Below, piece after piece: positions 32,590 to 38,890 of a stretch of 38,890 bases of DNA (positions within the stretch are counted from its first letter, which is position 1; each line of letters starts with the position of its first letter). The notes beneath the pieces are model-generated. The model ran no database searches. It saw nothing but the letters and a program-made list of their open reading frames with translations, and had not been told where the DNA came from. The stretch is from contig USGG01000013.1 of NCBI GenBank assembly GCA_900554215.1, positions 1-38,890 of the forward strand. The letters are read 5' to 3'. The position numbers were made by a program, and so were the translations under genes. This DNA is from an uncultured Megasphaera sp. (GTDB lineage: Bacteria > Bacillota > Negativicutes > Veillonellales > Megasphaeraceae).

Positions 32590-33204
32590 CTATTGATACG
32601 CCTGCTTAGTCTCTTCGATACAGTTAGCGTTGCGCATGACTCGGCACTCCTCGGCTTTCAGCACGGCAGCGGCCTTCTGAATCGCTTCGCCCAGATCGTC
32701 GTTGACGATGACATAGTCGTATTTATCAATCCATTCCAGCTCGTTCCGGGCCTTCGCCAGCCGCGCGGCGATGACGTCGTCCGAGTCGGTATGGCGTCCC
32801 CGGAGCCGTTCTTCCAGGACGGCCTTGCTCGGCGGAACGATGTAGATAAAGACACCTTGGGGATATTTTTCCTTCACCTGCATAGCTCCCTGAATGTCGA
32901 TTTCCAGCATGACGTGGTTGCCCTGACGGAGCATCTGGTATACGTATTCCTTCGGCGTGCCGTAATAATGGTCGTATACCTTGGCGTGTTCCAAGAACGC
33001 GTCTTCCTTCAGCAGCTCTTCAAAACGGCCGTTGTCGGTAAAATAATAGTTGACGCCGTCTTCTTCGCCCGGCCGCGGCTGGCGCGTCGTCATGGAAATA
33101 GAATAATGGATATTGGGAAAATGCTCCCGCAGTGCGTCGCATATCGTCCCCTTGCCGGCACCGGACGGGCCGGAGACGACGATAAGCAGACCTGAATCGA
33201 TCAT
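32590..33204 (-). CDS. gmk: Guanylate kinase
   Basis: 204 residues. It phosphorylates GMP to GDP. The P-loop GPSGAGKG is at 12-19, followed by the GMP-binding SMTTRQPRPGEEDGVNYYF and the lid region RLRGRHTDS. It lies 17 nt after remA and 35 nt before rpoZ. Confidence 0.96.
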   Translation of the reverse strand: MIDSGLLIVVSGPSGAGKGTICDALREHFPNIHYSISMTTRQPRPGEEDGVNYYFTDNGRFEELLKEDAFLEHAKVYDHYYGTPKEYVYQMLRQGNHVMLEIDIQGAMQVKEKYPQGVFIYIVPPSKAVLEERLRGRHTDSDDVIAARLAKARNELEWIDKYDYVIVNDDLGEAIQKAAAVLKAEECRVMRNANCIEETKQAYQ

Positions 33205-33221
33205 GGTCGCTCCATCCTCTC

Positions 33222-33500
33222 TTATAAATCTTCTTCTGGTTCTTCCTGGTCTTCCCCGTCGACCTGCAAAATGCGGTGGGAAATAGTTTCCGCCTGCAGG
33301 GCCGATAAGATGATCTGCCCATTGTCCATGATAAGGACTGAGCGGGTCTTGCGGCCGAAGGTCGCGTCGATGAGCGTATTGCGCTCCCGCGCTTCCTGCA
33401 CCATGCGCTTGATCGGCGCCGATTCGGGGCTGATAATGGCTACGACTTTGCTGCCCATTACCATGTTGCCGAACCCTATATTCAATAAGTTGAAATTCAT
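33222..33500 (-). CDS. remA: RemA-like DNA-binding regulator (DUF370)
   Basis: 92 residues. NIGFGNMVMGSKVVAIISPES and the DATFGRKTRSVLIMDNGQIILSAL stretch are characteristic of RemA (DUF370), which in Bacillus activates matrix and osmoprotection genes by forming DNA-wrapping rings. The location between yicC and gmk is conserved. The C-terminal tail (about 78-92) is acidic and longer than the Bacillus protein. Its targets here are unknown. Confidence 0.9.
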   Translation of the reverse strand: MNFNLLNIGFGNMVMGSKVVAIISPESAPIKRMVQEARERNTLIDATFGRKTRSVLIMDNGQIILSALQAETISHRILQVDGEDQEEPEEDL

Positions 33501-33510
33501 AGCCTCACCA

Positions 33511-34395
33511 TCATTCGATATTCTGCACCTGTTCGCGGATTTTTTCGATTTCGTTTTTCAGCTGCAGGACATATTCCGTCACGTCGGTGTCGTTGGCTTT
33601 CGAGCCAATCGTATTGACTTCCCGGTTCAGTTCCTGGATGAGGAAATCAAGCTTGCGGCCTACGTCACCGTCCTGTTCCAGAAAGCCCTTTAATTGTACC
33701 ACATGGCTGCGGAAGCGTACAACTTCTTCTGTAAAATCCACCTTGTCGGCGTATGTAGCTACTTCCTGCAGCAGCCGGTCCTGGTCGGGAACCTGGCGTG
33801 CCGCATCGAACAAGGCCAGTATTTTCTTCTCCAGCCGCTCCTTATAGCGGGCGACGACGTCTTCTTTCTTCGCTTCAATGGCCTCGATCATAGCCGCCAT
33901 CCTGTCGGTCCGCGCCAGCAAGTCGCGGCGGATATTAGCTCCTTCCTTGTCCCGCATGGCGACCATGCCGTCCAAGGCGCCCTGCAGGGCCTGGGCGAAG
34001 ACGGGCCATACCTCTTCGGCGTTGACTGCCGGCGGTTCCTGAACGAACCAGTCCTTAGTCAAGCCCATGATCAGCGGCAGCGTCGTCTTTTCTCCGCCGA
34101 ACAGCGACTGGTTTACGTCGTCCAGCGCCGCCTTGCAGGCTGCCAGGGCCGCGTAGTCGATACGAATCTGCGGTGCCGCCGGCGTCAGCTCGCCGACGGT
34201 GACGTATACGTCGACCTTGCCGCGGTGCAGCGTCTCCTTTATACTTTTCCGCAATTTATCTTCCAGCGCCAGATAGGCGTGGGGCATGCGGATGTTTAAT
34301 TCTAAAAATCGTTGGTTGACGGCACGCATTTCAATGGTCACGCTGACGTGCTCATCGCTGTACGTACCTCGGCCGAAGCCGGTCATACTGCGCAC
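33511..34395 (-). CDS. yicC: YicC/YloC-family endoribonuclease
   Basis: 294 residues. The N-terminus RSMTGFGRG and the C-terminal GSKANDTDVTEYVLQLKNEIEKIREQ are the family hallmarks. YicC/YloC proteins are RNases with roles in stationary phase and small-RNA decay. The start is a GTG at 34395, supported by AGGAGG 8 nt upstream. First gene of the operon leading to coaBC, driven by the promoter at 34437-34465. Confidence 0.93.
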   Translation of the reverse strand: MRSMTGFGRGTYSDEHVSVTIEMRAVNQRFLELNIRMPHAYLALEDKLRKSIKETLHRGKVDVYVTVGELTPAAPQIRIDYAALAACKAALDDVNQSLFGGEKTTLPLIMGLTKDWFVQEPPAVNAEEVWPVFAQALQGALDGMVAMRDKEGANIRRDLLARTDRMAAMIEAIEAKKEDVVARYKERLEKKILALFDAARQVPDQDRLLQEVATYADKVDFTEEVVRFRSHVVQLKGFLEQDGDVGRKLDFLIQELNREVNTIGSKANDTDVTEYVLQLKNEIEKIREQVQNIE

Positions 34396-34436
34396 TATGA
34401 TGACCTCCTCTACAGCATCGTTCTATCTAATGTATT

Positions 34437-34465
34437 AGTATAACGTAAATCCGGCCGCAGGTCTA
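34437..34465 (-). promoter_or_regulatory. yicC operon promoter
   Basis: Minus strand: TAGACC (34465-34460), 17 bp, TATACT (34442-34437), about 42 nt before the GTG. The -35 lies inside the first copy of the 20-bp direct repeat. Confidence 0.5.
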
Positions 34466-34530
34466 TATACTTTTACGCAAAAGGCCGACTTTTCCCCTCA
34501 AAATCCGCGCCCGGCCGCAGGCCTATCTAC
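34451..34530. repeat. Two-copy 20-bp direct repeat between yicC and rqcH
   Basis: CCGGCCGCAGGTCTATATAC (34451-34470) recurs as CCGGCCGCAGGCCTATCTAC (34511-34530): 18 of 20 identical and exactly 60 bp apart. Both are preceded by AAATCCG. Copy 1 overlaps the -35 of yicC, and copy 2 touches the -35 position of rqcH. It may bind a regulator of both units (inference). Confidence 0.6.
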
Positions 34531-34556
34531 TCACGGCCCCGTATTTATGGTATGAT
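34528..34556 (+). promoter_or_regulatory. Possible rqcH promoter
   Basis: TATGAT at 34551-34556 with a weak TACTCA 17 bp upstream (34528-34533), about 42 nt before the start codon. Confidence 0.4.
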
Positions 34557-34598
34557 GTCAGAATAGAGTAATTTTGTAAAAGAACAGGAGTTGTCATT

Positions 34599-36314
34599 AT
34601 GAATCTCGATGGCATTACGCTTCATTGCATTACTAATGAATTAAAAGATATATTAAAGGGCGGTCAGATTTCCAAAATATACCAGCTGGACAACCGCTCT
34701 CTTTACTTCCGCGTGTTCAACGATACGGGAGTCCACCATCTCATCATGACCTTGGATGATTCGCCTCGGCTGTACGTCGCGCGGCAGATGCCGCCGACGC
34801 CGGACGTGCCGACGGGCTTGTGCATGTTTCTGCGCAAATATTATGAAAACGGCCGCATCGCCTCGATCAGCCAGCTCCACATGGACCGGCTCATCGAAAT
34901 CGCCGTCGACGTCCTCGACACGTCGGGCCAGCTGGCTACGAGGAAGATCCACGTCGAGCTCATGGGCAAATACAGCAACGTCATCTTCACCGAAGACGGC
35001 GTCATCATCGAAGCTCTCATCAAGACCCGCAAGGACAAGCAGGCCCTGCGTACTATCTTCCCCAAGGAGCCCTATGATTTCCCGCCTAACTTCATGCGCA
35101 TGAACCCCTTCGACTTTTCCGCCGAAGAATTAGCCGCCATGATGGAAACGGGCACGGATGAACCCTTGGGAAAGTGGATGCTCAAGCGGTTCAACGGCAT
35201 GAGCACCGTCGTCCTCGACGAATTGGCCATCCGAAGCGGCCTCGATAAAAACGCCCTCGTCCAGGACCTGCCGCCGGCCGACAAATTCTCCTGGTGCCGC
35301 TGTATCGAACGCCTGGGCCAAGAGCTTGACGGCGTATCGGGGGCCTTCGTCTATACGGTCAAGGGAAAGGAAATCATCTTCCCCCTGGAGCTGCAAAGCC
35401 TGTCCGCCTATCCGCGCCGCCGCTTCTCGTCCATCGAAGAATACCTCGACGACTATCAGGCCGCCAGTAAGGGCAGCCTCAACGGCGAGCAGGAAGAGAT
35501 GCAGAAGCGCGTCGCCAAGCTCATTGAAAAGCAAAAGAAAAAGATCAGGCGCATTTCATCCGAATTGAAAGAAACGGATAAAATGGATACCTACAAACTT
35601 TACGGCGACTTGCTCATGATTTACGCCTACGAAAAGCAAGACCATGAAAAAAGCGTCACCGTCGCCAATCTCCTGTCGGAGCAGCAGGAACTGATTACCA
35701 TTCCCCTCGAACCGGCCTATTCCATGACGGACAATGCCAACCGTTATTACAAGCGCTACACGAAGATGCGCAACCGCAAGCAGAGATCGGCCGAGCTCAT
35801 TGCCGAAAACGAGCAGCATCTCCAGTATCTCTACTCGCTGGAATACGCCTTAGACAACATCGGCAGCAAAGCGGAAATCGTCGATATTAAAGCCGAAATG
35901 CGGCAAATGGGCCTTATCTCCTCCTCGTCCAAGGATAAGATGAAGCGGGAATTTTCTCAGCAAATCCTGACAGCCGATGCCGGCGGCATCCCCATCTGGG
36001 TAGGCCGCAACAACCGGCAGAACGATTTCCTGACCCAGAAGAAAGCCCATCCCTACGACCTGTGGTTTCACATCAAAAACCAGCCCGGATCCCACGTCAT
36101 TTTGGCCTGCCACAACGTGACGCCGACAGACGAGCAAATCGAAATGGCCGCCCAGATGGCCGCCTATTACAGCAAGGCCCGCGGCACGTCGAAGGCCGAA
36201 GTAGACTGCGCCCTTGTGCGCAACGTCAAAAAGCCGGCCCACGCCGCGCCGGGCTTCGTCGTCTTTGAAAACCAAACGACTTACGTCGTAGAGCCGAAGG
36301 ACTGGAGCAAGTAA
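34599..36314 (+). CDS. rqcH: RqcH (NFACT-family ribosome quality-control protein)
   Basis: 571 residues. The NFACT-N domain (1-about 180, MNLDGITLHCITNELKD and RLYVARQ..PTPDVPTGLCMFLRK) is followed by a helix-hairpin-helix region and two coiled coils (about 290-330 and 385-430). The C-terminal NFACT-R domain (about 445-560) has PIWVGRNNRQNDFLT, DLWFHIKNQPGSHVIL and the terminal segment GFVVFENQTTYVVEP. RqcH binds stalled 50S subunits and adds alanine tails that mark the chain for decay. Older annotation calls it a fibronectin-binding protein (FbpA). AGGAG lies upstream of the ATG. Single gene, divergent from yicC and convergent with the aldolase. Confidence 0.94.
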   Translation: MNLDGITLHCITNELKDILKGGQISKIYQLDNRSLYFRVFNDTGVHHLIMTLDDSPRLYVARQMPPTPDVPTGLCMFLRKYYENGRIASISQLHMDRLIEIAVDVLDTSGQLATRKIHVELMGKYSNVIFTEDGVIIEALIKTRKDKQALRTIFPKEPYDFPPNFMRMNPFDFSAEELAAMMETGTDEPLGKWMLKRFNGMSTVVLDELAIRSGLDKNALVQDLPPADKFSWCRCIERLGQELDGVSGAFVYTVKGKEIIFPLELQSLSAYPRRRFSSIEEYLDDYQAASKGSLNGEQEEMQKRVAKLIEKQKKKIRRISSELKETDKMDTYKLYGDLLMIYAYEKQDHEKSVTVANLLSEQQELITIPLEPAYSMTDNANRYYKRYTKMRNRKQRSAELIAENEQHLQYLYSLEYALDNIGSKAEIVDIKAEMRQMGLISSSSKDKMKREFSQQILTADAGGIPIWVGRNNRQNDFLTQKKAHPYDLWFHIKNQPGSHVILACHNVTPTDEQIEMAAQMAAYYSKARGTSKAEVDCALVRNVKKPAHAAPGFVVFENQTTYVVEPKDWSK

Positions 36315-36405
36315 CGTATCCCCCTACGCTGAGTCCTTGATAAGATTCATCGAAAGGATAATTTCTTATCAAAAGAAAAAATCTGAAAAAGATAAATTGC
36401 GTATA

Positions 36406-36446
36406 CAAAAAAGCTGTTCAGCCGACGATGGATTGAACAGCTTTTT
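36406..36446. terminator. Bidirectional terminator between rqcH and the aldolase
   Basis: AAAAAGCTGTTCA (36408-36420) pairs with TGAACAGCTTTTT (36434-36446), with A-tracts and T-tracts on opposite sides. An additional stem TTGATAAG/CTTATCAA (36337-36372) lies between it and rqcH. Confidence 0.85.
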
Positions 36447-36469
36447 GCTTAACATCTAATCTGAATTGA

Positions 36470-37099
36470 CTAGCGCAGGAAAAACGATGCCAGCTCCTGG
36501 CTGCGGCTGATATCCTGTAACGCCCGGGAATTGACGGCGAAGGCCAGCGACGCCCGGTAGACTTTGGCGACGGCTTCCAGCGTTTCCATACGGTACAGGG
36601 CTTCCTTCAGGTCTTTGCCAAGAGCTGTCGCACCATGGCGTTCCATGAGGAATACATTGACCTTCTTGGCGTATTCGGCACAGGCCTTGCCCAATTCGGC
36701 GCTGCCCGGCGCGGCGTACGGCACGGTCGGTACGGATTTCCCCAGGACGATAGCGCCTTCAGTCACAATGGTGCTGGGAAAGGTTAATCCGGCAACGGTC
36801 ACGGCGGTGGCGACGATGGGATGGGCGTGGATAATAGCATTGACATCGGGACGAGCCTTATAGATTTCCAAATGAAGAGGCGTTTCTGACGACGGTTTGC
36901 CTTCTCCCTTTATTATCTTGCCGCTGATATCCATAACCAGAAGCTGAGACGGCTTCAATTCGCCCTTCGGCAGGCCCGACGGCGTAATGACAATCGTTCC
37001 ATTAGGGTTTCGGAAGCTGATATTGCCGTCGCAGGCAGCGACGAGACCGGCTTCCTTCATTTTTTCACCGATTTTGCATAGTTTTTTCTTCGTATCCAT
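36470..37099 (-). CDS. Class II (zinc) aldolase, fuculose-phosphate-aldolase-like
   Basis: 209 residues, close to FucA length. Residues lining up with FucA are all present: GNIS (25-28) and SG (41-42) for phosphate binding, catalytic Glu72 in SSET, and zinc ligands His91, His93 (HAHP) and His155 (RHGA). It should cleave a ketose-1-phosphate to dihydroxyacetone phosphate plus an aldehyde. No fucose or rhamnose genes are nearby, so the sugar is open. One possibility is the 5-methylthioribulose- or 5-deoxyribulose-1-phosphate made by the MtnP/MtnA pair encoded 23 kb away. The ATG at 37099 is chosen because AAGGAG lies 8 nt upstream; a longer frame to 37225 overlaps the next gene and is rejected. 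Confidence 0.9.
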   Translation of the reverse strand: MDTKKKLCKIGEKMKEAGLVAACDGNISFRNPNGTIVITPSGLPKGELKPSQLLVMDISGKIIKGEGKPSSETPLHLEIYKARPDVNAIIHAHPIVATAVTVAGLTFPSTIVTEGAIVLGKSVPTVPYAAPGSAELGKACAEYAKKVNVFLMERHGATALGKDLKEALYRMETLEAVAKVYRASLAFAVNSRALQDISRSQELASFFLR

Positions 37100-37130
37100 A
37101 TATAACACTCCTTCATGTCCATCTATGTAT

Positions 37131-37158
37131 ACTATACCATGACTACGGCCTGAGGCAA
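37131..37158 (-). promoter_or_regulatory. Aldolase gene promoter
   Basis: TTGCCT (37158-37153), 16 bp, TATAGT (37136-37131), about 32 nt before the aldolase ATG. It begins just after the stop codon of the DUF4153 gene, so the aldolase can be expressed separately. Confidence 0.55.
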
Positions 37159-37160
37159 CT

Positions 37161-38765
37161 TTATTTTTCCAACAGGATGGCCGATATGGAAATGCTCTGG
37201 ATAGTATCGTCGGCCAAATCGACATTCATCGTGCGTATATAGAGGTAATGGCCGTCGTCAGGAACGAGATACAAATTCGCCACATTTCGATTGGCTATCT
37301 GACCGGCGCCTTCGTACTGACGACACAGCTGTTCGGCATAGGGCAGCAAGGAAATCGCTATGTCTCCCGCCTGCGTTTTAACCGTGAGCATTCCGTCTTT
37401 ACCGGCAGTCCTTTCTACGGTGTACATCGCCGCGTATCCGGCTACCGACACGGCTGTGCTGTCATTGATGAAATACCGCGACCGGTAATACGGCCCGGCA
37501 TAGCGGAGAGATTCCATGACCGGCGATTGCAGAATAACTTCAACAGCCGGGTCCCTCTGGCCCGTATAGCTCTTCACGTAGCAGTACGTGCTGTATATTT
37601 CTTCCTTATCTTCACGGGACATATCCGCCGCGTCTGAGACAACGCCGTTTTGAAGCATTCCCTTTTCTTCCATCATTGCCAGCAGCCGCCTTTCCTGACT
37701 GCGGTACGGGGCGTCCAGTACGTTCAAGGGCGTTATGGAAATGACCAGCGTCATACCGGCGGCCAATAGAAACAGCCAGGTTCCGGACAAGCGTCGCAGG
37801 GCCGCCGGGATCACGGCGATGCCGAAGGCCGTGCAGGCCATAGACAAATAGCGCAGCTCCGTCAATCCATAAGCTTCATGACGAATATACACGCCCCAAA
37901 GTTGTACAGCTACGACAGGAATGAGGAGAAGGCCGCCCCAACGGCGGTAACGCAGCAGCCAGACATGATTGTCATAATTACTGCAAGTCAAATAACAAAA
38001 AGCATATACCAGCAGCGCAATGGAAGCAAACCAATTCATCTTCCCTACGGGCATTTCTCCCTTAAAGCAAATCATGGCGATGTATATGTACAGAATCACC
38101 AGCAATACGCCGTAAACCGGTACGACGACGTAAGCCATGACGCTGCCGAAGGGCTTGGACGGTGCAGCCGGCCGTCCCGGCTCGGGAACAGACGATAAGA
38201 ATACGTTCCATCCGACGACTAGAAACGACGCATAGAAAATCAGTGCATACAAGGTGGAAAAAGAAAGGGACAACTGAAGCAACGTCTGCAGGGCCATGGC
38301 GCAAACAGACAGGGATATATCAGCGACGACGGCGACGCCGACAGCCTGCAGGGCGCCGCAGAATAAGCGGTTAAAGGCGCTTTCACCGGCATGATACGTC
38401 AACCAGGCCAGAATACCGGCTGTCAAGGCCAGAAAAATACCGGAGCCGTATAATATGATGTAAGTCATGTCCTGCACGGTCATCCACGCACCGTACGAGG
38501 AGCCCCAAACGATAAGAGACGCGCCTTGCCATAACCAGGCCTTCGCCCCCCTAATCCGGCGTACTTCCAATACCAGCTGCCACCAGACAGAAAACATAGC
38601 AGCAATACACAGAGATATAGCGCCATAGACAGGCCACTTTTCGTCCGACGGCCAGCAAGTCAGATAGGCTACATCGGCAAACAATAATAGGGAAATGATA
38701 AACGGCACCGTAAAGCGGCGGATACTATCGACGCTTCGCCGACGGAGTTGCAGCACTATATTCAC
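37161..38765 (-). CDS. DUF4153 multi-pass membrane protein
   Basis: 534 residues. About ten to eleven membrane helices fill the first 360 residues. The conserved DUF4153 stretch IRHEAYGLTELRYLSM lies near residue 293. A soluble extracytoplasmic C-terminal region (about 365-534) includes SREDKEEIYSTYCYVKSYTG. Function of the family is unknown. The start is a GTG (38765) with AGGAG 10 nt upstream. It is adjacent to the aldolase gene on the same strand, but that gene has its own promoter, so a functional link is unproven. Confidence 0.8.
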   Translation of the reverse strand: MNIVLQLRRRSVDSIRRFTVPFIISLLLFADVAYLTCWPSDEKWPVYGAISLCIAAMFSVWWQLVLEVRRIRGAKAWLWQGASLIVWGSSYGAWMTVQDMTYIILYGSGIFLALTAGILAWLTYHAGESAFNRLFCGALQAVGVAVVADISLSVCAMALQTLLQLSLSFSTLYALIFYASFLVVGWNVFLSSVPEPGRPAAPSKPFGSVMAYVVVPVYGVLLVILYIYIAMICFKGEMPVGKMNWFASIALLVYAFCYLTCSNYDNHVWLLRYRRWGGLLLIPVVAVQLWGVYIRHEAYGLTELRYLSMACTAFGIAVIPAALRRLSGTWLFLLAAGMTLVISITPLNVLDAPYRSQERRLLAMMEEKGMLQNGVVSDAADMSREDKEEIYSTYCYVKSYTGQRDPAVEVILQSPVMESLRYAGPYYRSRYFINDSTAVSVAGYAAMYTVERTAGKDGMLTVKTQAGDIAISLLPYAEQLCRQYEGAGQIANRNVANLYLVPDDGHYLYIRTMNVDLADDTIQSISISAILLEK

Positions 38766-38804
38766 AGGAAACCAGCTCCTTTCTGTCTATTGGATGTTAC
38801 AGGT

Positions 38805-38833
38805 ATTATACCATGAGTATCAAGATTATAAAA
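38805..38833 (-). promoter_or_regulatory. Possible promoter of the DUF4153 gene
   Basis: Minus strand: perfect TATAAT (38810-38805) 40 nt before the GTG, with only a weak TTTTAT (38833-38828) at the -35 position. The rest of 38766-38890 shows no gene. Confidence 0.4.
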
Positions 38834-38890
38834 ACGGTTCTTTGTCAAATGTTGGGGTATATGCTCCTGTTACAGTATTTTGTAGCTTCC

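Noticed and set aside
1..38890. CRISPR array, tRNA or rRNA genes, prophage
   Set aside because: No regularly spaced repeats, no cloverleaf or rRNA sequence, and no phage structural genes were seen; the recombinase at 960-1946 is isolated.

Overview
The window suggests a chromosomal segment of a diderm Firmicute of the class Negativicutes, most like Megasphaera or a close relative (Veillonellaceae). Evidence: an OmpM-type porin with an N-terminal SLH domain, the way Negativicutes tether their outer membrane to peptidoglycan; Firmicutes-style operons (priA-def-fmt-rsmB-rlmN-stp-prkC-rsgA-rpe and yicC-remA-gmk-rpoZ-coaBC); Gram-positive-type SOS boxes between divergent lexA and yneA; and Bacillus-like FMN and SAM-I riboswitches. 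The assignment rests on gene content read by eye, not on a database search.

Layout. Positions 1-960 hold the SOS pair: the 5' part of lexA (minus) and a yneA-like LysM gene (plus), sharing a control region with several LexA boxes. A tyrosine recombinase (960-1946, minus) follows, with a 24-bp inverted repeat over its presumed promoter. Then come a short [FeFe]-hydrogenase-like protein (2248-3486) and ompM (4060-5397), which has a long AT-rich upstream region and a structured leader. Positions 5471-6871 are gene-poor. They carry a run of hairpins, a perfect 34-bp-arm palindrome (5771-5845) and one small ribbon-helix-helix-like gene. Next is a minus-strand pair: an exported metallophosphatase (8012-9577) followed by a YibE/F membrane protein (6872-8005).

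Positions 9776-15077 (minus) form a nucleoside-salvage operon, hslO-mtnP-mtnA-ahcY-mtaD, handling the by-products of S-adenosylmethionine use (MTA and SAH). A small plus-strand gene (15267-15701) resembling DUF6173 separates it from the riboflavin operon ribD-ribE-ribH (18036-15772), which is headed by an FMN riboswitch and attenuator and lacks ribBA. Upstream, reading right to left from 29558 to 18321, lies a housekeeping block: priA, def, fmt, a DUF116 gene, rsmB, rlmN, stp, prkC, rsgA, rpe. metK (29684-30874) has its own SAM-I riboswitch. The yicC-remA-gmk-rpoZ-coaBC operon (34395-31110) is divergent from rqcH/fbpA (34599-36314). At the right end are a class II aldolase (36470-37099) and a DUF4153 membrane protein (37161-38765), both minus.

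How the genes connect. S-adenosylmethionine is a recurring theme: it is made by MetK under SAM control, used by RlmN and RsmB, and its by-products are salvaged by AhcY, MtaD, MtnP and MtnA. The class II aldolase is a candidate for the last step of a 'DHAP shunt' (inference). No CRISPR array, rRNA, tRNA, prophage or complete insertion sequence was recognised. Most of the window is ordinary core genome. The best candidates for something undescribed are the 5471-6195 interval, the repeats over the yicC/rqcH divergent promoters, the palindrome at the recombinase gene, the MTA/SAH salvage set and the unusual hydrogenase loops.
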